A stretch of DNA of 64,000 nt from Halobacteriovorax sp. (GTDB lineage: Bacteria; Bdellovibrionota; Bacteriovoracia; Bacteriovoracales; Bacteriovoracaceae), in contig PBIO01000020.1 in the NCBI GenBank assembly GCA_002720865.1, forward strand, positions 114,134-178,133, read 5' to 3'. A model generated the notes under the pieces. It made no database searches. It was not told the origin of the DNA and saw only the letters and a list, made by a program, of their open reading frames with translations. The stretch's first letter is position 1. Every line of letters begins with the position of its first letter. Positions 43,608 through 53,700 of the stretch are shown here, piece after piece. A program made the translations under genes and the position numbers.

Positions 43608-44306
43608 ATGGAAGATAATAATGTAACACCACTGCACGAGGATGCGATAGACGAAAAGGTCGCGCCTGAAGAAAATATTACTGCGACCAGATCAAGCCTT
43701 CAATTGCCTAGACGAATGGTTCATATGAGCATGGGGCTAATTGCTGCGGGGGTTTATCACTTCTTTTTAACTCACGAAAGAGCTATCTATATTTTAGGGA
43801 TTTGTGCCAGTTTGATTTATATCATAGAACAATTTAGAACGAGCTATCCTGAGTATATGGCTAAGTTTGATATTATCTTTAAGCATATTTTTAGAGCAGA
43901 AGAGCAGTTAAAAGAGTCAGCAGGTGTCCCCTACATCATGGCGCTCTTGCTAACGATATTAACTTTTCCTAAACCAATAGCCCTTTGTGCGATATTAACT
44001 CTGGCCGTGTCAGATCCACTTTCGGCCATCATAGGAATTAAGTATGGAAGGCATAAGTGGGCCGCAGGAAAATCAATCGAAGGCTCAGCTGCCTTTTTTA
44101 TTTCTAGTTTTGTCATTAGTCTTTCTGTTCTATTACATTTTACTGAAGTTTACTGGGGTTGGGTTCTCCTTCTATCCCTAAGCTCTTCCTTAATCATTTC
44201 AGCATTTGAACTTATTCCGCTACGGGTAGATGATAACTTAACAATTCCTCTTTTTACGGCATTTACCCTATGGATTTTAGGAGCTTCAATCGGTATAACC
44301 TTTTAA
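43608..44306 (+). CDS. Membrane CTP-dependent lipid kinase-like protein (DGK1/SEC59 group)
   Basis: 232 residues from ATG 43608; an in-frame upstream extension overlaps the divergent gene. Hydrophilic acidic N-terminus (about 35 residues), then RRMVHMSMGLIAAGVYHF and about six membrane segments. The segment AVSDPLSAIIGIKYGRHKW with GKSIEGSAAFF (about 140-165) is the CTP-binding signature of dolichol/phytol/diacylglycerol kinases. It would phosphorylate a long-chain lipid alcohol; the substrate cannot be told from sequence. Confidence 0.82.
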   Translation: MEDNNVTPLHEDAIDEKVAPEENITATRSSLQLPRRMVHMSMGLIAAGVYHFFLTHERAIYILGICASLIYIIEQFRTSYPEYMAKFDIIFKHIFRAEEQLKESAGVPYIMALLLTILTFPKPIALCAILTLAVSDPLSAIIGIKYGRHKWAAGKSIEGSAAFFISSFVISLSVLLHFTEVYWGWVLLLSLSSSLIISAFELIPLRVDDNLTIPLFTAFTLWILGASIGITF

Positions 44307-44951
44307 GTGAAAAAGATTAAGATTCCTACCGACTTTCAAATGGAGTATGACTTAAGGTTAGACTCAAATGCCAAAAGAAACTATCTTGTGCTTCACGGTT
44401 TTTACGAAAATGCCTCTATTATAAAAGAAAAACTAGAACCATTAATACCAAAGGACTCAAACCTTTTAATCCCAAATGGTTGCTTCCCACTACCAAAAAG
44501 AAAATCTCCTGCGATGGGTGGAGGCTGGGACTTATTCTTCTCCTGGTATTTCTTTGATGAGTCTTCTCAAAGTTTTTATGTAGAATATGACTTTCCCGCA
44601 GGCATACTAGAGAAACTTGTCGTAAAACTCGGGTTAGAAAAGCTTCCTCTTACGATTATTGGATACTCCCAAGGTGGATACCTATCCCCTTTCGTAGCTG
44701 AAAGATTATCTAATTGCGATCAGGTGATCGGGATTGGCTGCTCTTATAAGTTTGATATGCTAAAGGACTCCTCTCATTACAAAATTGAAGGTATACATGG
44801 AAGTGCTGACGATAAAGTAGACCCAGTAAATGCTAAAACCTGTTTTTCAAAACTCGATTCAAAAATAAAAGGCGAATTTATCATGCTTGAAAATCAAGGA
44901 CATAAGCTTTCTAAAGAGTTTTACTCTAAAATTTCTTTAATACTCAAATAG
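44307..44951 (+). CDS. Alpha/beta-hydrolase (carboxylesterase/phospholipase type)
   Basis: 214 residues, GTG start directly after the previous stop TAA, so co-translated with the membrane kinase-like gene. Catalytic triad in order: Ser in IIGYSQGGYLSP (about 112), Asp in HGSADDKVDP (about 170), His in ENQGHKLSKEF (about 196). No signal peptide. Likely hydrolyses a lipid or short ester; the context with a lipid kinase-like protein suggests lipid metabolism. Confidence 0.85.
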   Translation: MKKIKIPTDFQMEYDLRLDSNAKRNYLVLHGFYENASIIKEKLEPLIPKDSNLLIPNGCFPLPKRKSPAMGGGWDLFFSWYFFDESSQSFYVEYDFPAGILEKLVVKLGLEKLPLTIIGYSQGGYLSPFVAERLSNCDQVIGIGCSYKFDMLKDSSHYKIEGIHGSADDKVDPVNAKTCFSKLDSKIKGEFIMLENQGHKLSKEFYSKISLILK

Positions 44952-45206
44952 TTGGCAAATCTTAAAGGAAAATTCACAAAATAAATTTATTGATTTTTCT
45001 TATTTAACATCCTGAATTTAAAAAGAAATCCCCTATGATAAGGACTTTCCCTAGACCTCAGTTGTCAGTTCGTTAAGCTTTAGGCATTAGGATTTTACCC
45101 TTTTGATTTGTGTGTGGTTCGTTCGCTCATTTGGTACTTTAAAAGTTTCACATCTCAAAAGACTTCGGGAAGCTAGTTTAAGCAACCGCTCAATAGGGAG
45201 TGGCCC

Positions 45207-46298
45207 ATGAAAGCAACAACTATTAAGTTTTCCCTGATCCTTTCATTGCTCGTGTCTTTTGTTTCATGTCAGGAACAAGAGTTTTATGAAAAAGAATTCC
45301 TAGAAGGAGTAGGTGTTGAAAAGCCAACACCAAATAACGACGATGGAAATACCGGGGATGTTGATCCAAATGTAGACCCAGACGTAGACCCAGATCCAAA
45401 TGTAGACCCTGATCCAGATCCGGACCCAGGAATTTGTGGTGGTGGTGAGCTACAAAATGCCAGTGATACCTTCAATCAAAATACGGGACAGGCCCAGAAA
45501 GTAGATATCCTTTGGGTTATTGATAATTCTGGTTCTATGACTGAAGAACAACAGAGTTTAGCATCTAATTTCGATACCTTTATACAAGATTTTATTACTA
45601 AAGAGATCGATTTTAAGATGGCCATTACGACTACCGACCCACGTGATGCTCACAATGGAAATATGGTAGGAAATCCAGATGACTTAACTTCTGCAGCTGC
45701 AAAGGCTGATGAAGCCAAGTTTCTTAACGATTTTTCTAACTACGTTCAGGTTGGAATAAATGGTTATGGTCGAGAAAAAGGTTTTCAAACGTCAGCTTCT
45801 TTTATGACAAAGTATCCTACTTTTGTAAGAGAAGATGCTCTATTGGTTGTTGTTTATCTTTCCGATGAGGAAGAGCAATCATCAGGTTCAGTTTCTGATT
45901 ACCTACAAGGCTTTCAGTCATTGAAAGCAAACGCTGGAATGTTTAAAGCCTTTAGTATTGTGATGTTACCTACTGATACGGCACAAAACCAATGGGAAAC
46001 TGTTGGGTCTCGCTATATCGAGTTAGCAGAACAATCAGGTGGTACAGCTTCAAGTATTCAAGAAGATTTTCACACCGTCCTAGGGGATATGGGTGGAACG
46101 ATTGTTAACCTTCTTACAAGTTTCCCACTTTCAGGAGTACCGGCCAATGCTGATATTACTGTTGAAGTAGATGGAACAGTTAAAGAAGATGGTTGGCATT
46201 ACGACGAAGTAACTAGGTCGATTGTGTTCGATAACGGACATATTCCTGACGCTGGTTCTATCGTCATTGTTTATTATTACCAATGTGGAGGTTCTTAA
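45207..46298 (+). CDS. VWA-domain lipoprotein heading the gliding-motility cluster (CglB-like)
   Basis: 363 residues, ATG 45207 with GGGAG upstream. Lipoprotein signal ending in FVSC. A Asp/Pro-rich repeat (about 50-75) is followed by a VWA domain with the MIDAS motif DNSGS (VDILWVIDNSGSMTEE, about 110), a second MIDAS position in TTTDP and YLSDEEEQ. The last 55 residues form a beta domain ending YQCGG. In Myxococcus the gliding adhesin CglB is also an outer-membrane lipoprotein with a VWA domain; position before Glt-type genes makes an analogue likely. The equivalence is inference. Confidence 0.82.
   Translation: MKATTIKFSLILSLLVSFVSCQEQEFYEKEFLEGVGVEKPTPNNDDGNTGDVDPNVDPDVDPDPNVDPDPDPDPGICGGGELQNASDTFNQNTGQAQKVDILWVIDNSGSMTEEQQSLASNFDTFIQDFITKEIDFKMAITTTDPRDAHNGNMVGNPDDLTSAAAKADEAKFLNDFSNYVQVGINGYGREKGFQTSASFMTKYPTFVREDALLVVVYLSDEEEQSSGSVSDYLQGFQSLKANAGMFKAFSIVMLPTDTAQNQWETVGSRYIELAEQSGGTASSIQEDFHTVLGDMGGTIVNLLTSFPLSGVPANADITVEVDGTVKEDGWHYDEVTRSIVFDNGHIPDAGSIVIVYYYQCGGS
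45361..45428 (+). repeat. Asp-Pro coding repeat
   Basis: Short tandem units of GACCCAGA and GATCCAAATGTAGACCC type encode (D-P-x-V)n in the VWA lipoprotein, between the lipid anchor and the VWA domain. It is likely a flexible linker that can change in length. Confidence 0.7.
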
Positions 46299-46299
46299 G

Positions 46300-47037
46300 G
46301 TGAAAAAATATGCCGGGTGCGACCGAGTCGCAACCTTTTATTGCCTAGTGATGGTGCTGCTCTTCGGAGCGGCACCTTCTCTTTCTAAAGCAGACGAATC
46401 TGACCTTTATGATTTTCTTTGGTTAGATCCAGATAAAAAGGTTTATGTACTTCAAAATAAAGTTTACAGAAAAGAAAACACTTTCTACGCCAATGCAGGT
46501 TACCTCATGGATCTTTCCAGTAACTACACTTCTGGAAAGGGTTATAGAGTTGGAGCTGGTTACTATATCAGCGAAGAATGGGGTGTTGAGCTTATGTATC
46601 AGAGCTACAGCAACACCAATAACGACGCCTATAAGGCCCTTCAGCAAGTTAACGGCTCTGTCCCGTTTATTAGAAAATATAATAAAGTCTATGGGGCTAT
46701 GGGAGTTTGGTCTCCATTTTATGGAAAGATAAATACTTTTAATAAAATTATTTACTTCGATTGGTCCTTCGGATTAGGTGCAGGAAAAGTTGAAACAGAA
46801 TCTAATAAAGATACTGTTAGCTCTCCTTCTACTGCTGATAGATTTGCCAAAGAGTCTTATACTGGGATCTTAGCAAAAACCGCCTTAAGGGTTCATATAA
46901 CTAAAAAGATTCACTTAAATATTGAGTATATGAGGACAACGATAAATGCCCCTGGTCCTACTATTAATAATCGCGTCTCTTCAGGTTCGTGGAGAGGTCA
47001 CTCCGATGCCATCGTTGGCATAGGTTTTTCTTTCTAG
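46300..47037 (+). CDS. Outer-membrane beta-barrel protein of the myxobacterial/Glt type
   Basis: 245 residues from GTG 46300 (GGAGG upstream, 2 bases after the previous stop). Signal peptide to about 31 (VMVLLFGAAPSLSKADES). The mature part alternates: TFYANAGYLMDLSSNY, GYRVGAGYYISEEWGVELMY, AMGVWSPFYGKI, IIYFDWSFGLGAGKVE, ALRVHITKKIHLNIEYM, ending in IVGIGFSF with a C-terminal aromatic residue. It fits the outer-membrane barrel domain found in Myxococcota and Bdellovibrionota gliding clusters (GltA/GltB/GltH relatives). Confidence 0.82.
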   Translation: MKKYAGCDRVATFYCLVMVLLFGAAPSLSKADESDLYDFLWLDPDKKVYVLQNKVYRKENTFYANAGYLMDLSSNYTSGKGYRVGAGYYISEEWGVELMYQSYSNTNNDAYKALQQVNGSVPFIRKYNKVYGAMGVWSPFYGKINTFNKIIYFDWSFGLGAGKVETESNKDTVSSPSTADRFAKESYTGILAKTALRVHITKKIHLNIEYMRTTINAPGPTINNRVSSGSWRGHSDAIVGIGFSF

Positions 47038-47044
47038 GTTCATC

Positions 47045-48493
47045 ATGAAGAATATTTTTAAATTCATCATATTCATACTATTGATGCCAAGCCTTGGTAA
47101 CACCTCTGTAAATAGAGCTGAAAAAATATATTTTTCTAAAAAGAATATTTCTAATAGAAGTGAAGCTGTTACTTTTGAGCTAATGCGCAGTAAATACTAT
47201 TTCTCAGCAAGTATTTTCGCTAAAGAGAGACTAATCGAAGATAATCCCCTATCCGAAAGATTTGAAAAGGCACTTACGACTCTTGTTTTAAAAACGGGAA
47301 CCTCTACTTTTATGCCTTTAAATGAAGAGATCTTAGGAAAACATAAAAGCCAAACCATGAGCTTTATTTTGGGAGTTAAACACTTTCATAAGAAAAAATA
47401 TAACTCTGCCGTTAGAGCATTAAATAACGTCAGTCGAGGCCATCGCTTTGCTCCAGAGAAGTATATGATGCTTGGGTCTAGTTTAAATTTCCTTTCTCGA
47501 TATAAAGAAGCCAATAGCGCTTATAAAAATTGTATGCGAACAGCAGAAGTTTCGGCTGCTGGTGCAAGCCACAAAAAATTAAAAAGATATTACGATATCT
47601 TGGCTGAGTCCTGCCTTATTCATATGGCCAGAATGGAGTACAAAAGAAATGACTATAAAAAGGCTGTTCAATCTTACCAGGATATTCCTAAAACTAGTTA
47701 TCGATGGCCTTCACTCTTATTAGAAAAAGCTTGGGGCAACTATTACTTAGAGGATTATAATAGAACACTAGGCTTGCTTGTGACTTATAAATCGCCTCTT
47801 CTTCGCTCTTACTTCTATCCTGAAGCGGAAGTTCTAACGGCCCTTTCTTATTTCCGCCTTTGCCTATACGACGATGCTTTGAAAACTATTGAGCAATATC
47901 ATGAAGTTTATAAGTCTCGTAGTGATCAATTAAAAGCGATCTTAGTAAAATATAAAAAATCACATACTTTCTTCTTGAAGATGATGATGCAACCAATTGA
48001 GAAACTAGAAAAAAAGAATCCCTTTATAAGAAACTTGATGACTCAAACGAGAAAGAAGATTAAGTTCAATCTTGACTTGGCCAATTATAAAAAGGTTTCT
48101 AATGAATACAAATATCTAAAGTCCAAAAAACAAACGCCTTTTATTAAAAAATTAAGAGAAGCCGTGGGAAGATCAAAAGATTGGCAAACAAGACATCTTA
48201 ATCACTATATTAAAAAAGAGATGTTCGACTTTTTGAATGACGTCCATAGATTTTCCTACGAGATGTTTAATATCAAATTAGAAATCATGTTCAAGAAAAG
48301 AGATCTTCTCTACAAAAATAAAAATCTTATTTCAGATAGAGGAAGAGGATCCCTTGATAATGTTAAGCGTACACAAAAAGAACACTTCTATGACTTTAAC
48401 GGAGCCTTCTGGGCCGATGAGCTTGGAGATTATAGCTTCGGGCTTAAGTCCAACTGTGAAGAAGTTAAAGTAAAACGCGGAGGCGGAGTATGA
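47045..48493 (+). CDS. Periplasmic TPR protein of the gliding cluster
   Basis: 482 residues, ATG 47045, 8 bases after the barrel gene. Signal peptide (FKFIIFILLMPSLGNTS). TPR-like helix pairs from about 90 to 300 (AVRALNNVSRGHRFAPEKY; SRYKEANSAYKNCM; KKAVQSYQDIPKTSYRWPS; YDDALKTIEQYHEVYKS), then a basic helical region. Multi-TPR proteins (AglT, GltE, GltD) are fixed members of Glt-type machines; I cannot say which is the homologue. It overlaps the CglF-like gene by 4 bases. Confidence 0.75.
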   Translation: MKNIFKFIIFILLMPSLGNTSVNRAEKIYFSKKNISNRSEAVTFELMRSKYYFSASIFAKERLIEDNPLSERFEKALTTLVLKTGTSTFMPLNEEILGKHKSQTMSFILGVKHFHKKKYNSAVRALNNVSRGHRFAPEKYMMLGSSLNFLSRYKEANSAYKNCMRTAEVSAAGASHKKLKRYYDILAESCLIHMARMEYKRNDYKKAVQSYQDIPKTSYRWPSLLLEKAWGNYYLEDYNRTLGLLVTYKSPLLRSYFYPEAEVLTALSYFRLCLYDDALKTIEQYHEVYKSRSDQLKAILVKYKKSHTFFLKMMMQPIEKLEKKNPFIRNLMTQTRKKIKFNLDLANYKKVSNEYKYLKSKKQTPFIKKLREAVGRSKDWQTRHLNHYIKKEMFDFLNDVHRFSYEMFNIKLEIMFKKRDLLYKNKNLISDRGRGSLDNVKRTQKEHFYDFNGAFWADELGDYSFGLKSNCEEVKVKRGGGV

Positions 48494-48753
48494 AAATAAG
48501 TTTTGTCATCGTTTCAATCTTTTTTCTTATGATGGCCGCCAGAGCAGAAGGCCCCAAAGGCAAAGGAAATATTGTTTACAAATATAAAAAATACGAATCT
48601 TTTGACTTAGGCAATTTAGAGGTTAAAGGCGATATTATTGCCCCTGGTGACCTATCTGTACAAGAGAGACAAAGAACAAAGATGGAAAGAGGATTACTTG
48701 AGCGTAAAGATTTTGATCCAGAAGTCCGAAAGGATATTAAAAATCTCAGGTAA
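48490..48753 (+). CDS. Small secreted CglF-like gliding protein
   Basis: 87 residues, overlapping the previous gene (GTATGA). Signal peptide ISFVIVSIFFLMMAARAEG. Mature: YKKYESFDLGNLEVKGDIIA, then PGDLSVQERQRTKMER. The order of an F-D-hydrophobic unit, G-D/E-hydrophobic, P-x-D/G and a basic helix is that of CglF (the small contact-dependent gliding protein) and related myxobacterial proteins. It lies before a 188-base gap that carries the promoter of the TolQ gene. Confidence 0.65.
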   Translation: MKISFVIVSIFFLMMAARAEGPKGKGNIVYKYKKYESFDLGNLEVKGDIIAPGDLSVQERQRTKMERGLLERKDFDPEVRKDIKNLR

Positions 48754-48941
48754 TTAGGGAAAAAGCTAAAAAACCACAATTGTGGGCAGTTTAAGCGCAA
48801 AAAAGGTAAAAATAAATTTACTCGAAATTAACCTCTAAGATACTGAAATTAAAGCGAAAACACCTATAGCAAGGGCTTTTCGTTGAGATTGTTGGTCATT
48901 TCTATAAGCTTTGGCCATCAGAAACAAATAGGAGAATCCAC

Positions 48942-49673
48942 ATGGAAAACGAAGCTGCAAAAGCCGTAGAAACAGTTACTGACCCAAATTTTATTCAGTC
49001 TCTGGCAATTTTTATGGACGAGGGTGGGATCTTTATGTGGATCATCTTAGTCATTTGGTGCATCGGTATTGCTATCGCTGCAGAAAGAATTAAGAGCCTC
49101 CTTAAGTTTGATGTAGACGGAGCCAACCTAATGGCCGCTATCAAACGCCATGTTTTAGGAAACGAAGTTCAAAAAGCCATTCAAACTTGTAGCGGAAGCG
49201 ATGCCCTTCTTCCTCAAGTTTTAAAAAGTGGACTTAAAAGAGCCAATCAATCAAAAGAGCAAATTCAAGATGCTGTTGATTCAACAATTCTTGAAGTTGC
49301 CCCTAAAGTAGATAAGAGAATGGGATACCTTGGACTAGTCGCCAACGTTTCAACTCTAATTGGTCTTCTTGGAACTATTTACGGTCTGATCCAATCGTTC
49401 GCCGCAGTTGCTGGTGCTGATCCAGCTTCAAAGGCAAAGCTTCTGGCCCTTGGTATTGCTAAGGCCATGAACACCACTGCAGCAGGTCTAATCTCTGCCA
49501 TTAGCATTATGGTTATTCATGCAATCTTAACTCAAAAGTCAGATAAAATTATCGCGGAGGTTGAAGAGTTTTCAATTAAGCTCGTTGATCTACTGGGAAC
49601 TAAGAAACATTCAATTGCACCAGGAATGACTGCCGGTGCAGCCGATAAAAAAGATGATTCGGAGGCTGCGTAA
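48942..49673 (+). CDS. MotA/TolQ/ExbB proton channel protein (AglR-like)
   Basis: 243 residues, ATG 48942 with AGGAG upstream. Three membrane segments: about 25-48, 130-150 (NVSTLIGLLGTIYGLIQSF) and 175-195 (NTTAAGLISAISIMVIH). Conserved pattern LLGTIYGLIQSF and the T-T-A-A-G turn are typical of TolQ-family channels. With the two TolR proteins it makes a proton-driven motor; in Myxococcus the equivalent AglR-AglQ-AglS motor drives gliding. The C-terminus is Asp/Ala-rich. Confidence 0.92.
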   Translation: MENEAAKAVETVTDPNFIQSLAIFMDEGGIFMWIILVIWCIGIAIAAERIKSLLKFDVDGANLMAAIKRHVLGNEVQKAIQTCSGSDALLPQVLKSGLKRANQSKEQIQDAVDSTILEVAPKVDKRMGYLGLVANVSTLIGLLGTIYGLIQSFAAVAGADPASKAKLLALGIAKAMNTTAAGLISAISIMVIHAILTQKSDKIIAEVEEFSIKLVDLLGTKKHSIAPGMTAGAADKKDDSEAA

Positions 49674-49713
49674 CTTAAATAAGCTACAGCTATTTTAAGT
49701 ATCCGGGGGGATC

Positions 49714-50229
49714 ATGAGAAAAATACAACGAAAGAAAACGATTCAAAAGTTAAATGTCATTCCAATTTTGGATGCTGTATTTATCTTTATCTTTTTCCTT
49801 CTGATGTCAGCTCAGTTCTTAGAAATCTATGAAATTGGATCTGACGCTCCTTCTGTAAAAACTGTAGAGACGATGACGGATAAGAAGCCACCTTTAAATT
49901 TAACCTTAGATATTTCAAAAACTGGTATCACCGTTAAGACAGGTCTTGATGGAAATGTTTACAAAACTATTTCCATGAACACCCAAGGTAATTATGACTT
50001 GGAATCACTGTATAAGACTCTAACAAAAATTAAAAAAGAGAATATTGAAGAAGAGTCAGTCATTCTTAGACCGACTAATAAAGTTCCCTACAAGAAAATT
50101 GTTTGGATTATGGATGCATGTAGAGAACTAAAAAAGGACGACCCAACGATAGCTGCAAAAGGTAAATCGGGACAAGTCAAAGAGACAAGAACGCTTTTTA
50201 ATCAAATAATTTTTGAAACTATAATATAA
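49714..50229 (+). CDS. ExbD/TolR family protein, first copy
   Basis: 171 residues. One N-terminal membrane segment (about 13-30: LNVIPILDAVFIFIFFLLM) preceded by basic residues; the conserved Asp (ILDA) would face the proton path. Periplasmic part (about 50-171) ends with the family C-terminal pattern. ATG 49714 with GGGGGG seven bases upstream. Two TolR copies after one TolQ copy is the Agl layout. Confidence 0.88.
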   Translation: MRKIQRKKTIQKLNVIPILDAVFIFIFFLLMSAQFLEIYEIGSDAPSVKTVETMTDKKPPLNLTLDISKTGITVKTGLDGNVYKTISMNTQGNYDLESLYKTLTKIKKENIEEESVILRPTNKVPYKKIVWIMDACRELKKDDPTIAAKGKSGQVKETRTLFNQIIFETII

Positions 50230-50238
50230 GGAAGAAAA

Positions 50239-50730
50239 ATGGCCAGACGACAGTCAAAGGTTGCAAGAAAAAAGGAAGAAATGGATGTAGATATTACATC
50301 TCTTCTAGATATTCTGGTTATCCTGCTGGTTTTTCTATTAAAGAGTTATAATGCTTCCGACCTAAAGCTTGAGCCAGCTGAAAAAATTGAGCTCCCGAGT
50401 TCAAAAAGTCAGGCCCTTGGTAGGCATTCGGTAATCATTCAAGTTAGTTCAGAAAAAGATATTTGGATAGATAATGAGAAAATCGGTAAACTATCTGACA
50501 ATGGAGACAAGATAGATATCCTTTTTGATCAATTGAAGAAAATGAAAGAAAAAGAAGAGGAGTCTCTTCGATCAATAGCCTCACTTGAGGAAAGAAAGAA
50601 AAAAGAATCAAAACAAGTAAACCTAGTATTAGACCAATCGCTCCCCTATCAAGTTGTACGTCGTGTCATGCATACATCCGCTCTAGCGGGTTACCCGGAG
50701 TTTAAATTTATCGTTCAGGGAAATTTTTAA
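50239..50730 (+). CDS. ExbD/TolR family protein, second copy
   Basis: 163 residues, 9 bases after the first. Basic N-terminus (RRQSKVARKKEE), then MDVDITSLLDILVILLVFLL with the conserved Asp of TolR (about 23). Periplasmic domain to the end, rich in Lys/Glu. GGAAG ribosome binding site. Differs clearly in sequence from the first copy, so the motor is a hetero-assembly. Confidence 0.9.
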   Translation: MARRQSKVARKKEEMDVDITSLLDILVILLVFLLKSYNASDLKLEPAEKIELPSSKSQALGRHSVIIQVSSEKDIWIDNEKIGKLSDNGDKIDILFDQLKKMKEKEEESLRSIASLEERKKKESKQVNLVLDQSLPYQVVRRVMHTSALAGYPEFKFIVQGNF

Positions 50731-50751
50731 TCCCGAAGGCAACCGACAAAC

Positions 50752-53700
50752 GTGAAAAATCTTTGTCTTATTCTTACTCTTATTTTTAGCGTATGGACAA
50801 GTACGTCTACTTTTTCAGCAGAAAAAAAGAGAGAGTTTAAAAAATCAAGACGATCAACGGGTCCACTAATGTCTGATAAGTGGTACAAGTTAAATAATCT
50901 TCTTAATGAAGAAATTAAGACTATCAACGCCCTAGGACCTCTAGGGCCAAGACTAAAGTTCAGATTGATCGAACTGTACTCTGAGCAAGTCAAATTAATA
51001 AAAGAAAAAGAAAATGCTGTTTTCTTAAAAAGCATAGGCTCTAAAAAAAGAAGAAAAAAGTCTGCTTATTTTAGAAAATCTCGAGCACTATTTCTAAAGA
51101 CTCAAAAAATGGGACTTAAGCTTATAAAGCGTTACCCACGTTTCAAATATAAAGGAAGCCTTTTTTATACCTTGGCCTTAAACTCAAGAGATTTTGGCGG
51201 AGATAAAAATACAGAGTATTTCTTAATTAATGCTCTTAAATTTACACCAAAGGGACTTCCAAAAGTTCATAATATAAAAACGACCTTGGCCGAGTTTTAT
51301 TATAATAATAAAAAGTATGACAAAGCGATACGTTACTATAATGACGTTCTCGCCAATACGAGAGACGAATGGCATAGTAAACATCTTTTTAATGCGTCCT
51401 GGTGCCACTTTAAAAAGAAAAACTATGATAAGGCCATAGAGTTAATAAAAAATGCATATAAATATGGAAGTCATAAAAAGTATGTAAGCCTACGCGATCA
51501 GGTTCTAGACTCAATAGGATTATTTCATATCTTTGCCAAAAGAGCCCCAGAAGGCGTTGAATTTTATCTAACACATGTCGAGAAACCAGTTCAATATTTA
51601 GTTAAAATGGCAAAGAAAACCACAGGTGAAGGATCTTTTAAAGATACTCGCTTTATCTTAGTTTCTGCCTTAAAAAATGCTAAAGCAAAAAAGCAAACAG
51701 ATGAACAAATCATGCTTCATTTAAATGAGATGGAGATATACAGAACTTTTAAGCAATATGAGCTCTTTTTTAACGTTAGTTTAGCCTTAGAGAAAATTCA
51801 CTTACAAAAACCACTTAAAGCTGAAGAGCGTGATGATGCAGTAAAGAAAATAAAAAGTTTAGTTGGTTTTCAGCAAGTCAGATTAACCAAAAACTTGAAG
51901 ATGAATGTTGAGGATCACGATCCAAAGAAAAGAAAAAGAGTTCTTAAATACTTTGATATCCTAGCCTCATTTGAGCCTCAGAATAGAGACCAGTATCACT
52001 ACTTACAGGGTGAGACTACCTATGCGTTAGGGCTTTATAAAATGGCTGCGAGCTATTACCAAAAAGGCTTTGAGTTCTCTAAAATGAATTCCAATTTAAT
52101 TGTAAAAACTGAGCCTACGACTGAGACTGTGAAGAAAAAGCCTTCAAAAGAGTTTCTAAAGCTAGAAAAAGAAAAACTGGCTCTTAAAAGAAAGCTTATG
52201 GATTCACTCCTAGCAGTTCTTGAAAAAGAAGCACTAGCTAAGAAAGAACAGACAAAACTGACTAAGTACACTTTTGAGAACCATCTCGTCTACTGGCCAG
52301 TAGATAAAAGGTCTCAAAAACTATACCCAAAACTCTTTAACCTCTATTTAAGTGAGAAGAACACAACTTCCTCGCTTAGAATTCTTGAACTCTATGTAAA
52401 GAACTATAAGAAAGATAGAGAAAAACAAAGGGCCATGTTAACGAGACAAATTGACCTTCATATTAAGGCGAAAGACTCGGATAGGTTAGCTTTTTGGATT
52501 AATAAGATTCAAGGTGGTTATTTAAGCTTTAAACCTGATTATATTGAGAAGGCAACACTCGTTTTAGGAGGATTACTTTTCCAGGGATTTCAAAAACTTG
52601 AAGATCAAGGAAAAAAGGAAGAGGCACTGGAAGGTTATATTTCACTATACAATAATGAGAAATATCCTAAAGATATCAAAGGGAAATCCGCCTTACGTTC
52701 ATCACTGATTCATTTAAAACTTGGGGATATCGAGAAGTCATATGAATGGATGAATCATAGTCTCACACAATTTAATAGCAAGAAGGCTTTCGAACAAAAA
52801 GACAAAATGATAGCGGCGGCACAGAGATATTCCCTTCTTCAGAACTTTAAGTACTCTTCCCTTTTATCGACGGTGTTACTAAAAAGGTTTTGTGCAAAAA
52901 AATTCAAAGAAAAAGAATCTCTTTACACCAATAGTGTTTATCATCAGCTTCTAGAAAACAATCTTAGCGCCGCTATGTATAATCAAAAACTTGGGGCAAA
53001 ATGCAATATCTCTAATAAATATCAAGATGATCTCGCCCTTCAAATCGTAAACTTTCTTAGTAAAAACAGAAAGTACAGAAGCTTTTTTAAATTCTACAGT
53101 CCAAACCAAAAGAGACTTTCACTAGAAAAGCCTTTTACAGAGTCAATGCTTGAAATGTACTGGGATACGAGATACCACGGATTAACCAAGCTAAATAGCA
53201 GCTTAAAAAGACTTCTCCAGCAAAAAGAAACAAGTTCTACGCTTTCTAAGAAACTAAAAACACAAATTTCTCAAATCTTTAGTTTTGAGGCCTTTGAGAA
53301 AAAGTACAATAATTATAAAATTGGAAAACTTACTCTTGGGCAAAAGTTTGATCAAAACTTATATAATAAAGAACTTGAGGGACTTCTTCTGGGGCTTAAA
53401 AAACTTACAGAGAACGCAAAGCCTCTCCTTGCAAGTGGAAACCCAAATGTGATGCTCGGTGTGTACGTGGTGCTCACAGACAAAACGGCACAAACTGTTA
53501 AGAAAATACAGGCCTATACACCAAATGGTGTTCCAAAAGAATTTGTTCAAGGTTTTAAAAATGCCATGATGGGTTTAACTAAGCCTCTCCATAATCAAAC
53601 TATAGCCTACAAGGCAGCAGGAAATAAAATTATTAGTAAAAATAAAATTTTCAGTCTTTATAATACTGAATTTGGAAATGATAGATCTCTAAGACGTAAG

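Noticed and set aside
45284..45475. Open frame on the minus strand coding a Gly/Ser repeat (GSGSGSTFGS)
   Set aside because: It is the antisense of the Asp-Pro repeat of the VWA lipoprotein; no ribosome binding site.
48774..48785. Perfect palindrome CCACAATTGTGG followed on the minus strand by T residues
   Set aside because: There is no minus-strand gene for it to terminate; the loop would be only four bases within the palindrome. It may be an operator for the TolQ operon, but nothing else supports it.
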